In this document: positions 55,222 through 64,000 of the stretch, piece by piece | Position numbering within the stretch: position 1 is the first letter of the stretch | Layout of the letters: the number at the start of each line of letters is the position of its first letter | DNA from: Serratia proteamaculans | Lineage (GTDB): Bacteria; Pseudomonadota; Gammaproteobacteria; Enterobacterales; Enterobacteriaceae | Assembly (NCBI RefSeq): GCF_008830365.1 | Contig: NZ_WBKI01000005.1 | Location: forward strand, 239,400-303,399 | Length of the DNA stretch: 64,000 nucleotides | Reading direction: 5' to 3' | The notes under the pieces: model-generated | What the model saw: only the letters and a program-made list of their open reading frames with translations | Databases searched by the model: none | Told to the model about the DNA's origin: nothing | Translations under genes and position numbers: made by a program

Positions 55222-56322
55222 TTAGGCCTGGTTTTGACGCCACCAGTCAGCCAGCAAAATGCCGGTCGCGACCGATACGTTCAGACTTTCCACCTTGCCG
55301 GTACCGCCGATAGACACGTTCATGTCACCCTGCTGCCAGGCACTGTCGCTCAGGCCGTCACGCTCCTGGCCCAGTACCAGCACCATTTTGGCCGGCAGTT
55401 TAGCCTGCGCCAGTGGGGTCCCTTTGTGGCTCGAGGTAGTGACGATGGCGTAACCCGCCTTGCGGAAGGTATCCAGCACCGACAGGAAATCATCGGCGTT
55501 AATTGCCTTGATGTGTTCCGCGCCGCCTTCAGCCGTACGCACCGCAGCACCTGATTCCAGCACCGCCGGATCCTGCAGCAATACGCCGTTAACGCCAAAG
55601 TGAGCGCAAGAACGGACAATAGCACCCAGGTTGTGCGGGTTACCCACTTCTTCCAATGCCAGCACGCAGTCTTTCGCCGGAGCTTCTTTCAGATAGGTTT
55701 GCGCATCCAGACCCTGGCGCTTCTTAATCAGGAAGCAGACGCCGCCGTGGTGTTCGGTGCCGGATGCTTTGGCCAGCTCTTCTTCATCCACCACGTGGTA
55801 GGCTTTGCGGTTCGCTGCCATCCAGCGCAGTGCTTCACGAAAACGTGGCGTGACCGACTGTACAAACCAGGCGCGGACGATAGCATCCGGGCGGCTGGCA
55901 AACAGGGCCTGACAGGCGTTTTCACCGTAAACGCGCGTTTCTTCCGCACGCTGACGACGCAACTGCTCTGGATCGATAAAGCTTTTACCGCTGATGCCAC
56001 CGTGATCAAACGCCGGCTCTTCTTCCGGGCCACGTGACACGGTTTTCCACGGCGAATCATAACCGCCACGGTCTTCAGTGTGCGCTGGACGGCGAGGACG
56101 ATCGCTTTCACTGCGGCGGGAATCAGTGCCAGAGCCACGGCGATCATTATTACCGCGCGGCTTGTCCTGACCGGTACGGCCCGAAGTGCGCGCACCGTCT
56201 GCCGGACGGCCTTTGCCGGCCGGACGCTTATTCTTGTTACGGTCGTCGCTGCTGCTGTCGTCGTCACTGCGGACGTACATCACTTTAACTTTACCGTTCT
56301 TGCCACTAAATGAATCGTTCAT
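55222..56322 (-). CDS. yfiF: SpoU-family tRNA/rRNA methyltransferase YfiF
   Basis: A 366-residue putative 2'-O-methyltransferase. A long disordered, charged N-terminal part (about 1-110) precedes the SPOUT domain: [54 protein letters not shown] and [16 protein letters not shown] (the three SpoU motifs). The end WRQNQA is conserved in E. coli YfiF, whose target is not firmly known. ATG 56322 follows GGAGAAGAAA. ERIC 3 abuts the stop. Confidence 0.93.
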   Translation of the reverse strand: MNDSFSGKNGKVKVMYVRSDDDSSSDDRNKNKRPAGKGRPADGARTSGRTGQDKPRGNNDRRGSGTDSRRSESDRPRRPAHTEDRGGYDSPWKTVSRGPEEEPAFDHGGISGKSFIDPEQLRRQRAEETRVYGENACQALFASRPDAIVRAWFVQSVTPRFREALRWMAANRKAYHVVDEEELAKASGTEHHGGVCFLIKKRQGLDAQTYLKEAPAKDCVLALEEVGNPHNLGAIVRSCAHFGVNGVLLQDPAVLESGAAVRTAEGGAEHIKAINADDFLSVLDTFRKAGYAIVTTSSHKGTPLAQAKLPAKMVLVLGQERDGLSDSAWQQGDMNVSIGGTGKVESLNVSVATGILLADWWRQNQA

Positions 56323-56530
56323 TTTCTTCTCCACCAACGCGCAGGGCGCGAAGATTACCTGATGTTAGGGTGCTAAGCCACCTACTTGCGCTAAAAGCTA
56401 ACAACTATCGTATTCATCGAACAAACCTCTTTGTTCATTGCCCCACTTTTAACGATAATAAGCAGCATTAAAGAAACATATCCGCAACCCGAGTGCGGTG
56501 TGTCGTGCTTTCTCAGTATCCGAGGTCATC

Positions 56531-56950
56531 ATGAATACAGTTTGTCCAGCTTGTAATGCCACCAACCGCGTCCCTGAAGAACGAGTGGCTGACGGTGCGA
56601 AATGCGGCCGTTGTGGCCATGCGCTCTTTGACGGCGAGGTAATCAACGCCACCGCTGCCACTCTGGACTCGCTGTTGCAAGATGGCTTGCCGGTAGTGGT
56701 CGATTTTTGGGCGCCGTGGTGCGGGCCTTGCGTCAGTTTTGCCCCGATCTTCGAAGACGTCGCCGAAGAACGCGCCGGCAAAGTCCGCTTCGTGAAGGTG
56801 AATACCGAGGCCGAACCGGAACTGAGCGCCCGCTTCCGCATTCGCAGCATCCCGACCATTATGCTGTTCCGCGAAGGGAAAATGGTCGATATGCTCAACG
56901 GCGCCATGCCGAAAACGCCGTTCGATAACTGGCTCAATGAACTAGTTTAA
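56531..56950 (+). CDS. trxC: Thioredoxin 2 (TrxC)
   Basis: A 139-residue cytosolic thioredoxin with an N-terminal zinc site (CPACNATN...CGRCGHALF) and the active site [13 protein letters not shown]. The zinc domain is the TrxC hallmark. ATG 56531 (MNTVCPAC) is the family start; an upstream in-frame start at 56498 is unlikely. In E. coli trxC belongs to the OxyR regulon; no clear OxyR site was confirmed here. It is a single-gene unit followed by a terminator. Confidence 0.96.
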   Translation: MNTVCPACNATNRVPEERVADGAKCGRCGHALFDGEVINATAATLDSLLQDGLPVVVDFWAPWCGPCVSFAPIFEDVAEERAGKVRFVKVNTEAEPELSARFRIRSIPTIMLFREGKMVDMLNGAMPKTPFDNWLNELV

Positions 56951-57006
56951 CGCAGAAAGTATAGGCGGTGTTGCCCATTGTGGATGACACCGCCAGGATC
57001 CAATCC

Positions 57007-57034
57007 AGCCCGAATGCTCCCGTCGGGCTTTTTT
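57007..57034 (+). terminator. Terminator after trxC
   Basis: The stem AGCCCGA / TCGGGCT with a 9 nt loop is followed by TTTTTT. Confidence 0.82.
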
Positions 57035-57068
57035 CTGCGTTACAATGGCGGTTTTCCCCGGGATCTTT

Positions 57069-57773
57069 ATGACCGACAACGCCGTACTTCGCCTGCGCCA
57101 AATTCGTCTGGAACGCTCTACCCGCCCCTTTCTGGCGCGCGGCAACCGCGTACCGCGTTGTCAGGCCTGCCTGCTGCCCCATAAGAACTGCCTGTGTGAC
57201 ACTATTCAGCCGCAACCAGCCGCCAGTCGTTTTTGCCTGATAATGTTTGGTGCAGAGCCGCTGAAGCCGAGCAATACCGGCCGACTGATCGCCGATATTC
57301 TGCCGGAGACTCAGGCATTTCTTTGGTCACGCACCGAAGTAGACCCAGCTCTGCTGGCAGCAATTAACGATCCCGAACGCCAACCTTACGTGGTGTTTCC
57401 CGCGTCCTATGCTGCACCCGAGCGGCCGGTATTCAGCGAACTGCCCGCCGGTGGTAAACCGCCGCTGTTTATTATGCTCGACGGCACCTGGACCGAGGCG
57501 AGCAAAATGTTCCGTAAAAGCCCGTACCTCAATCAGTTCCCGGTGTTCTCACTCAACGTGACCGCCGCTTCCAACTACCAACTGCGTGAAGCCAGCCGCA
57601 CCGAGCAGCACTGCACGGCCGAAGTGGCGACAGCGCTGTTGCAGCAGGCCGGTGATGTGGCCGCTGCCGACGGACTTGCACAGCATTTTCACTATTTCCG
57701 TCAACAGTATCTGGCAGGGAAACCTACCCGACCGGAGGCACCGGTCACAGCAAAGCCGTCGCAAAACGCCTAG
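57069..57773 (+). CDS. tapT: DTW-domain protein TapT (YfiP), tRNA acp3U47 synthase
   Basis: A 234-residue DTW-domain protein. E. coli TapT adds the acp group to U47 of tRNA using SAM. Features are the zinc-type cysteine set RCQACLLPHKNCLCDTI, MFGAEPLKPSNTGRLIADILP and the DxTW block IMLDGTWTEASKMFRKSPYL. ATG 57069 is chosen; an in-frame start at 57045 lies inside the trxC terminator region. It is followed by pat 33 bp on. Confidence 0.93.
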   Translation: MTDNAVLRLRQIRLERSTRPFLARGNRVPRCQACLLPHKNCLCDTIQPQPAASRFCLIMFGAEPLKPSNTGRLIADILPETQAFLWSRTEVDPALLAAINDPERQPYVVFPASYAAPERPVFSELPAGGKPPLFIMLDGTWTEASKMFRKSPYLNQFPVFSLNVTAASNYQLREASRTEQHCTAEVATALLQQAGDVAAADGLAQHFHYFRQQYLAGKPTRPEAPVTAKPSQNA

Positions 57774-57806
57774 AATCAGGCGTAACGTTGCCTAAAGGAG
57801 TCGTGC

Positions 57807-60455
57807 ATGAGCCAGCGAGGGTTAGAAGCGCTTTTACGTCCTAAATCGATTGCCGTTCTCGGCGCTTCACAACAGCCCGGCCGCGCCGGTAACCTGATGA
57901 TGAGCAACCTGCTGGCCGGTGGCTTCAACGGGCCGGTGATGCCGGTGACGCCACGCTACAAGGCCGTGTGCGGTGTCATGGCCTACCCGGACGTCGCCAG
58001 CCTGCCAATCAGCCCCGATTTGGCGATACTTTGCACCCACGCACAGCGCAACCTGGCACTGATTGAAGATCTGGGGCAACGCGGCTGCAAAACCGCCATT
58101 GTGCTCTCCTCCCCGCCGGAACAGTTTGCCGAGCTGAAAGCCTGCGCACAGCGTTATTCGATGCGCCTGCTGGGGCCAAACAGTCTGGGCCTGCTGGCAC
58201 CGTGGCAAGGCATCAACGCCAGTTTTTCACCGGTGCCAATCCTCAAGGGCAAGCTGGCGTTTATTTCCCAGTCCGCCGCCGTGGCCAATACCATTCTCGA
58301 CTGGGCGCAACAGCGTGAAGTCGGTTTTTCCTATTTTATCGCGCTGGGCGACAGCCTGGATATTGACGTCGACGACCTGCTGGATTTTCTGGCGCGCGAC
58401 AGTAAAACCAGCGCCATCCTGCTGTACCTGGAAAATATCAGCGACGCGCGACGCTTTTTATCCGCCTCGCGCAGCGCTTCACGCAACAAGCCGATTCTGG
58501 TGGTTAAAAGCGGTCGCAGCCAGCAGGCTCAACTGTTGCTCAACAGCCAACAGGGGTTGGATGCCGCCTACGATGCCGCCATCCAGCGCGCCGGTTTGCT
58601 GCGCGTGCAGGATACCCACGAGTTGTTCTCGGCAGTAGAAACCCTTAGCCATATGCACCCGCTGCGCGGAGAGCGGTTGATGATCGTCAGCAACGGCGCC
58701 GCACCGGCCGCGATGGCCCTGGACGAACTGCTGGGCCGCAACGGCAAGCTGGCACAGTTAGGGGATGAAATTCTGGCTCAGCTTGGTGAGGCTTTGCCCG
58801 AGTTTATCCATGCGGGTAATCCAAGCGATCTGCGCGATGATGCGACGCCACAACGTTATCTGGCGGCGGTCAAAACGCTGCTCGACAGCCATGATTACGA
58901 CGCCCTGCTGCTGATCCACGCGCCAAGCGCAGCGGCACCGGGCACCCTCACCGCCGAACGGATTATCGAGGCAGTGCGCCAACACCCACGCGGTAAACGC
59001 ATTACGCTGCTCACCAACTGGTGCGGCGAATACTCTTCGCAGGAAGCCCGGCGGCTGTTCACCGAGGCCGGCATTCCAACCTACCGTACCCCGGAAGGCG
59101 CGGTGACCGCGTTTATGCATATGGTGGAATACCGGCGTAATCAGAAACAGCTCAAAGAGACGCCGGCACTCCCGGTCGGCCTGACCGCCAATACCGCCGA
59201 TGCCCATAGGCTGATTCAGCAGGCGCTGGCCGAAGGCGCTACTCAGCTCGATACCCACGAGGTGCAATCCATTCTGCAGGCCTATGACCTGACGACGCTA
59301 CCGACCTGGATTGCCGAAGACAGCGCCGAAGCGGTGCATATAGCCGAACAAATTGGCTACCCGGTCGCCTTAAAGCTGCGTTCGCCGGATATTCCCCATA
59401 AGTCTGAAGTCCAGGGCGTTATGCTCTATTTGCGCACCGCCACCGAGGTGCAGCGTGCCGCAGAGGCTATTCTCGACCGCGTAAAACGCACCTATCCACA
59501 GGCGCGTATTCATGGCCTGCTGGTACAGAGCATGGCCAACCGCGCCGGCGCTCAGGAATTGCGTATAGCGGTGGAACAGGATGCCATTTTTGGCCCACTG
59601 ATCATGCTGGGTGAAGGCGGCATCGAATGGCGGCAGGAAAATCAGGTCGCAGTGGCGTTACCACCGCTGAATATGGCGCTGGCGCGCTATCTGGTATTGC
59701 AGGCAGTGAAAGGCGGCAAGATCCGCGGGCGCAGTGCCCTGAGACCTTTGGATATTCCCGGACTGAGCCGCCTGCTGGTTCAGGTATCCAACCTGATCCT
59801 CGACTGCCCGGAAATCACCCGGCTGGATATCCACCCGGTACTGGCCTCCGGCAGCGAATTCACCCTGCTGGACGTTTCCATGCAGCTTGCTCCCTTTGAG
59901 GGTGACCCGCAGGCACGGCTGGCCATCCGCCCGTATCCTCATGAGCTGGAAGAAACCATTGGCTTGAAAGACGGCTCACAATGCCTGTTCCGACCAATCC
60001 TGCCGGAGGATGAACCTGCGCTGAAACACTTTATCGATCGCGTGACCAAGGAAGATCTCTACTATCGCTACTTCAGTGAGATCAACGAGTTTACCCATGA
60101 CGATTTGGCTAACATGACGCAGATCGACTACGATCGGGAGATGGCTTTTGTCGCCGTGCGCGATGAACAGATCATCGGTGTAACACGCGCCCTGTCTGAT
60201 CCGGACAATACCGATGCGGAATTCGCCGTGCTGGTGCGCTCCGACCTGAAAGGGCTGGGACTGGGCCGTCAACTGCTGGAAAAAATGATTGCCTATGCCC
60301 GTGCCCACGGGCTGACCCGTCTGACCGGGATCACCATGCCAAACAACCGCGGCATGATAGGACTGGCACAACGGCTGGGTTTCGGTATCGATGTGCAACT
60401 GGAGGACGGTATCGTCAATTTGACCCTACCGCTGCAGGCGGAAGAAGCGCAGTGA
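57807..60455 (+). CDS. pat: Protein lysine acetyltransferase Pat (YfiQ/PatZ)
   Basis: An 882-residue two-domain protein. The large N-terminal part (about 1-700) is an acyl-CoA synthetase (NDP-forming)-like module: IAVLGASQQPGRAGNLMMSNLL, LAFISQSAAVANTILDW, and an ATP-grasp-like end. The C-terminal GNAT domain (about 725-880) has FAVLVRSDLKGLGLGRQLLEKMIAYA. It acetylates lysines, e.g. of acetyl-CoA synthetase in Salmonella. AAGGAG precedes ATG. Confidence 0.95.
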   Translation: MSQRGLEALLRPKSIAVLGASQQPGRAGNLMMSNLLAGGFNGPVMPVTPRYKAVCGVMAYPDVASLPISPDLAILCTHAQRNLALIEDLGQRGCKTAIVLSSPPEQFAELKACAQRYSMRLLGPNSLGLLAPWQGINASFSPVPILKGKLAFISQSAAVANTILDWAQQREVGFSYFIALGDSLDIDVDDLLDFLARDSKTSAILLYLENISDARRFLSASRSASRNKPILVVKSGRSQQAQLLLNSQQGLDAAYDAAIQRAGLLRVQDTHELFSAVETLSHMHPLRGERLMIVSNGAAPAAMALDELLGRNGKLAQLGDEILAQLGEALPEFIHAGNPSDLRDDATPQRYLAAVKTLLDSHDYDALLLIHAPSAAAPGTLTAERIIEAVRQHPRGKRITLLTNWCGEYSSQEARRLFTEAGIPTYRTPEGAVTAFMHMVEYRRNQKQLKETPALPVGLTANTADAHRLIQQALAEGATQLDTHEVQSILQAYDLTTLPTWIAEDSAEAVHIAEQIGYPVALKLRSPDIPHKSEVQGVMLYLRTATEVQRAAEAILDRVKRTYPQARIHGLLVQSMANRAGAQELRIAVEQDAIFGPLIMLGEGGIEWRQENQVAVALPPLNMALARYLVLQAVKGGKIRGRSALRPLDIPGLSRLLVQVSNLILDCPEITRLDIHPVLASGSEFTLLDVSMQLAPFEGDPQARLAIRPYPHELEETIGLKDGSQCLFRPILPEDEPALKHFIDRVTKEDLYYRYFSEINEFTHDDLANMTQIDYDREMAFVAVRDEQIIGVTRALSDPDNTDAEFAVLVRSDLKGLGLGRQLLEKMIAYARAHGLTRLTGITMPNNRGMIGLAQRLGFGIDVQLEDGIVNLTLPLQAEEAQ

Positions 60456-60608
60456 CCTGTGTCGCAATGCGCTACGAATCCACCACTTAACGCCAAAACA
60501 TACGCACAATCGAGGCAACTAGTGGTATTATCGCCCGATTATTCGATTTATTGTTTTTCCGTATTTGGCGTTCAGGCCATCTAATCATGAGAGAAGAAGC
60601 GCACTGTG

Positions 60609-61964
60609 ATGTTGTCAAAATTTAAACGTAGCAAACATCAACAACACCTTGCACAACTGCCCAAACTCCCCCAGACGGTAGCTGATGTACGCACTTTGTA
60701 CACACCGTCTGATTACCGCGCCACCCTGCTGGAATTAATCGCTAACGCCACCCAACGCATTTATCTGGTCGCTCTGTATCTGGAGCACGACGACGCCGGG
60801 CGCGATATTCTCAACGCACTTTATCAGGCGAAGCAGCGGTGTCCCGAGCTGGAGATTTGCATTCTGGTCGACTGGCATCGCGCCCAGCGTGGGCGCATCG
60901 GTGCCGCGGCCGCCAATACCAATGCCGACTGGTACTGCGCCATGGCAGACCAGCATCCGGGGTTGCCTGTGCCAATATACGGCGTGCCGGTCAATACCCG
61001 TGAAGCCTTGGGCGTGTTGCATCTGAAAGGTTTTGTTGTCGACGATACCGTGATTTACAGCGGTGCCAGTATCAACGACGTTTACCTGCATCAGCATGAG
61101 AAATACCGCTACGATCGCTACCAGTTGATCACCAACAACCCGTTGGCCAATACCCTGATCGATTACATCAAACAGCACCTGCTCACCGCCGGCGCCGTAC
61201 AACGTTTGGATCGTGACGATCGTCCCAAAAGCCCAGAGATCAAAAACGAAACGCGCCTGTTTCGCTTCGGCCTGCGCCACACCGGCTATCAGTTTAGTAA
61301 CAAGGCGAGCAACGATGAGCTGGCGGTAACGCCGCTGGTTGGCCTGGGTAAACAAAGCGTGCTGAATAAAACCATTCACCACCTGATGTCCAGCGCCGAT
61401 CAGAAACTGACGCTGTGTACCCCCTACTTCAACCTGCCTGCGTTGTTGGTGCGCAATATCATCTATCTGCTGCGTCAGGGCAAACAGGTGGAAATCATTG
61501 TCGGTGATAAAACTGCTAATGACTTCTATATTCCGGAAGATCAGCCGTTCAAAATTATCGGCGCGCTGCCTTACCTGTACGAAATTAACCTGCGACGCTT
61601 TCTCAGCCGCCTGCAGCGTTATGTCGATACCGGCCAGCTGATTGTTCGGCTGTGGAAAGATGGCGATAATAGCTACCACCTGAAAGGCATGTGGGTGGAT
61701 GACGAATGGCAGTTGATTACCGGCAATAACCTTAACCCACGCGCCTGGCGGTTGGATCTGGAGAATGCCATTCTGATCCACGATCCCAAGCAGGAACTGC
61801 GTGAGCAGCGGCACAAAGAGCTAGAGTGCATCCGTACCCATACCACCGTGGTAGGGCACTACCTGGACTTGCAAAGCATCCAGGAATATCCGATCAAAGT
61901 GCGTAAGTTGATCCGTCGTCTGCGCCGTATCCGCATCGACCGATTGATTAGTCGTATATTGTAA
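60609..61964 (+). CDS. pssA: CDP-diacylglycerol-serine O-phosphatidyltransferase PssA
   Basis: A 451-residue enzyme that makes phosphatidylserine from CDP-diacylglycerol and serine, the first step to phosphatidylethanolamine. The two HKD motifs are HLKGFVVDD (about 137) and HLKGMWVDD (about 356), as in the phospholipase D superfamily. It ends LIRRLRRIRIDRLISRIL like E. coli PssA. ATG 60609 is chosen over GTG 60606. It is a single-gene unit. Confidence 0.97.
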   Translation: MLSKFKRSKHQQHLAQLPKLPQTVADVRTLYTPSDYRATLLELIANATQRIYLVALYLEHDDAGRDILNALYQAKQRCPELEICILVDWHRAQRGRIGAAAANTNADWYCAMADQHPGLPVPIYGVPVNTREALGVLHLKGFVVDDTVIYSGASINDVYLHQHEKYRYDRYQLITNNPLANTLIDYIKQHLLTAGAVQRLDRDDRPKSPEIKNETRLFRFGLRHTGYQFSNKASNDELAVTPLVGLGKQSVLNKTIHHLMSSADQKLTLCTPYFNLPALLVRNIIYLLRQGKQVEIIVGDKTANDFYIPEDQPFKIIGALPYLYEINLRRFLSRLQRYVDTGQLIVRLWKDGDNSYHLKGMWVDDEWQLITGNNLNPRAWRLDLENAILIHDPKQELREQRHKELECIRTHTTVVGHYLDLQSIQEYPIKVRKLIRRLRRIRIDRLISRIL

Positions 61965-61990
61965 CCGCGCTATAATTCAGCTATCGCAGA

Positions 61991-62014
61991 CCCCGGCCCA
62001 TGCCGGGGTTTTTT
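61991..62014 (+). terminator. Terminator after pssA
   Basis: A perfect GC stem, CCCCGGC / GCCGGGG around CCAT, is followed by TTTTTT. Confidence 0.9.
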
Positions 62015-62043
62015 ATGTGTCATGACAACAGGATGTTTTCATT

Positions 62044-62376
62044 ATGCGCCTACTTCGCTGCCTGGCTGTGTTGCCCTTTTTACTGTTCACCAGCGGTTGC
62101 ACTCATCTGGCCAATGACCGTTGGACCGGGAAAGACAAGGCTCAGCATTTTGTCTCTTCCGCCGTCTTTGCCGCCGCCGGTGCCGCTTACGGTGACCATA
62201 AAAACTGGAGTGAGGCCAGCAGCCGTAGCTTCGGTCTGATGTTCTCGATCGGGCTCGGTGCCGCCAAAGAACTGTATGACAGTCGCGAGGGCGGCACCGG
62301 CTGGAGCTGGAAGGATTTTGCCTGGGACGTAGCGGGAGCGGCTACCGGTTATAGCCTTTACCACGCCACCCGCTGA
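62044..62376 (+). CDS. yfiM: YfiM-family lipoprotein
   Basis: A 110-residue lipoprotein with lipobox FTSGC (about residue 19), then [35 protein letters not shown] and the end [31 protein letters not shown]. It matches E. coli YfiM, of unknown function, and lies after pssA as there. An AGGA site precedes the ATG. Convergent with kgtP, 1 bp apart at the stop codons. Confidence 0.9.
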   Translation: MRLLRCLAVLPFLLFTSGCTHLANDRWTGKDKAQHFVSSAVFAAAGAAYGDHKNWSEASSRSFGLMFSIGLGAAKELYDSREGGTGWSWKDFAWDVAGAATGYSLYHATR

Positions 62377-62377
62377 T

Positions 62378-63688
62378 TCACAGTTGGATCTCTTTCCCCC
62401 TGCGATGCAAACGGAGTGAAACGATCAACGCCAGTAGACACATACCGGAAACATACCAGAAGAAGGCGTTCTCGATGCCATACGACTTCAGCGACAGCGC
62501 AACATATTCTGCAGATCCGCCAAACATCGCGTTAGCCACCGCATAAGACAGACCAACACCTAACGCCCGCACTTCCGGCGGGAACATTTCGGCTTTCAGC
62601 AACCCACTGATTGAGGTATAGAAACTGACGATGAACAACGCCAGCACGATCAGGCCAAACGCCGCATAGGGGTTGGTGACGTTTTTCAGCGTCAGCAGGA
62701 TAGGTACCGTCAGTAAGGTGGCAAACGAAGCAAAGATCAGCATTGAACTACGACGACCAATCTTATCCGATAATGCTCCAACCAGCGGCTGCAGCAGCAT
62801 ATAGATAAACAGGGCGGCAGTCATAATACCGCTGGCCAGCTTGGCATCCATCCCAGAGGTATTGACCAGATACTTTTGCATGTAGGTGGTAAAAGTATAA
62901 AAACTCAGCGACCCCCCGGCGGTAAATCCCAGCACCATCAGGAAGGCCTTACGATTCTTCCACAACCCTTTCAGCGAACCGGCATCCTTATGGTTACGGG
63001 TTTTAGCATCGGAAGTTTCATTCAGTGAACGGCGCAGATATAACGCCACTACGGCCAATACCGCCCCTATTGCAAAGGGAATACGCCAGCCCCAGGCTTT
63101 GAGTTCTTCAGTCGAAAGGATTTGCTGCAGTGCCACCAGAACCAACAGCGCCAACAGCTGGCCGCCAATCAGCGTGACATATTGGAACGATGCATAGAAC
63201 CCACGCCGCCCTTTTATCGCCACCTCACTCATATAGGTGGCACTGGTGCCGTATTCACCGCCAACCGACAGCCCCTGGAACAGGCGGGCAACCAGCAGCA
63301 GCACCGGCGCCCAACTGCCGATAGATTCATAAGTCGGTAAGCAGGCGATCACCAGGGATCCGGCACACATCATACAGACTGAAATCAACATCGAGTTTTT
63401 ACGGCCATGCTTATCGGCAATATAACCGAATAACCAGCCGCCGATCGGACGCATAAAGAAACCTGCGGCAAACACACCGGCGGTTTGCAGCAGTTGAGTG
63501 GTGCTGTTGCCGGCAGGGAAAAACGAAGCGGCAAAGTAAATAGAACAGAACGAGTAAACGTAAAAATCAAACCACTCCACCAGGTTCCCGGATGAAGCCC
63601 CAACAATCGCGAAAATACGTTTTTTTTTGTCCTGAACTGCCAGATCGGCGGTATCCCCACCCTCAATGGCCGAGGTTGTTTCTGTCAT
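62378..63688 (-). CDS. kgtP: Alpha-ketoglutarate permease KgtP
   Basis: A 436-residue proton symporter of the MHS group. It begins with a hydrophilic stretch, then [29 protein letters not shown], motif [22 protein letters not shown] and the family block [47 protein letters not shown] 63688 follows GGAG; a far upstream start at 63988 would run through the 5S gene. In E. coli kgtP also lies next to an rRNA operon end (rrnG). Confidence 0.95.
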   Translation of the reverse strand: MTETTSAIEGGDTADLAVQDKKKRIFAIVGASSGNLVEWFDFYVYSFCSIYFAASFFPAGNSTTQLLQTAGVFAAGFFMRPIGGWLFGYIADKHGRKNSMLISVCMMCAGSLVIACLPTYESIGSWAPVLLLVARLFQGLSVGGEYGTSATYMSEVAIKGRRGFYASFQYVTLIGGQLLALLVLVALQQILSTEELKAWGWRIPFAIGAVLAVVALYLRRSLNETSDAKTRNHKDAGSLKGLWKNRKAFLMVLGFTAGGSLSFYTFTTYMQKYLVNTSGMDAKLASGIMTAALFIYMLLQPLVGALSDKIGRRSSMLIFASFATLLTVPILLTLKNVTNPYAAFGLIVLALFIVSFYTSISGLLKAEMFPPEVRALGVGLSYAVANAMFGGSAEYVALSLKSYGIENAFFWYVSGMCLLALIVSLRLHRRGKEIQL

Positions 63689-63877
63689 TTTATATTCTCC
63701 GAGCCAGATAAACAGTGAAGTCGGCGTCCTGCCGTTCAAATGTGATTCAATTGTTAGTATTTGGTTAACGATTAAAACAAATAGCGGGCGAAGAATATAG
63801 CGTGATTTATGTGATGCACATTGAAGACTGGGGTGAAAATTGAGGGGGATCGCGGCAATTCCTTTATAGCGCGCACA

Positions 63878-63909
63878 GCAAAAAGCCTCATGCTTTCGCA
63901 TGAGGCTTT
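63878..63909 (-). terminator. Terminator of the rRNA operon
   Basis: On the minus strand the 12 bp stem AAAGCCTCATGC / GCATGAGGCTTT with a 4 nt loop is followed by T's. It lies about 12 bp past the 5S 3' end. Confidence 0.9.
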
Positions 63910-63921
63910 CGACTTTGTTTG

Positions 63922-64000
63922 ATGCCTGGCAGTGTCCTACTCTCGCATGGGGAGACCCCACACTACCATCGGCGCTACGGCGTTTCACTTCTGAGTTCGG
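63922..64000 (-). rRNA. rrf: 5S rRNA, 3' part (partial)
   Basis: The minus strand carries the last 79 nt of 5S rRNA, ending at CTGCCAGGCAT; the rest lies beyond the right edge. The segment CCGAACTCAGAAGTGAAACG is the standard enterobacterial 5S sequence. It is the end of an rRNA operon reading toward kgtP. Confidence 0.97.

Noticed and set aside
60735..61814. 359-codon open frame on the minus strand in pssA
   Set aside because: Antisense shadow of a fully conserved gene; no ribosome site or family match.

Overview
The window looks like a Serratia chromosome, most likely from the S. proteamaculans / S. plymuthica / S. liquefaciens side of the genus. This is inferred from protein similarity to enterobacterial genes remembered from E. 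coli, moderate-to-high GC, a tmRNA tag of the Yersinia/Serratia type (ANDSQFESAALAA), three ERIC elements and E. coli-like gene order at both ends. Nothing indicates a plasmid, prophage or CRISPR array.

Layout. (1) 1-2.7 kb is a core block: recN (3' end), bamE, rnfH-ratA, smpB and ssrA. (2) 2.7-4.5 kb, just after ssrA, is a small accessory pocket: two copies of a ~163 bp block full of GTGAnCAGT motifs, a DUF6404-like membrane protein and an unrecognised 168-residue protein. (3) 4.5-16 kb is an envelope/efflux district: a YibH/YiaV-type HlyD protein with a DUF3302 partner and a DUF3313 lipoprotein, a divergent LysR regulator, a Spy/CpxP-like periplasmic protein, an IprA-like regulator, an AcrAB-type RND pump, a MipA/OmpV porin-like protein and a DUF3300 lipoprotein. 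Three near-identical 16 bp palindromes lie before three of these transcription units. (4) 16-30 kb holds small metabolic and housekeeping genes: acetyltransferases, a methyltransferase, DoxX, smrA, MFS transporters, a membrane-anchored AraC regulator, asr with the tiny ydgU gene, elaB, and a MocR/AhpD-like pair. (5) 30-34 kb is nrdHIEF with two NrdR boxes, followed by a ParE/RelE-type toxin-antitoxin pair. (6) 34-42 kb has an SDR/LysR pair, an exported metallo-hydrolase and a stand-alone 2-hydroxycarboxylate (citrate-type) transporter with its CitA/CitB two-component system. (7) 42-55 kb is proVW with two tandem proX genes, a LysR gene, an intact ygaY, ygaZH, and an emrR-outer membrane factor-emrA-emrB operon. 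(8) 55-64 kb is core again: yfiF, trxC, tapT, pat, pssA, yfiM, kgtP and the 3' end of a 5S rRNA gene.

How the genes work together. The recN-ssrA and nrdHIEF-proVWX-ygaYZH-emrRAB blocks are neighbours in E. coli too, separated there by the CP4-57 region. Here the corresponding gap is filled by about 27 kb of mostly transport, envelope and regulator genes. The strongest unexplained signal is the shared palindrome at 7871, 9352 and 14570, which would tie the Spy-like chaperone, the RND pump and the DUF3300 lipoprotein into one local regulon. A possible small RNA on the minus strand ends in a strong terminator at 9231-9258, divergent from the pump. All function calls rest on reading the sequence and remembered families; no database search was run.
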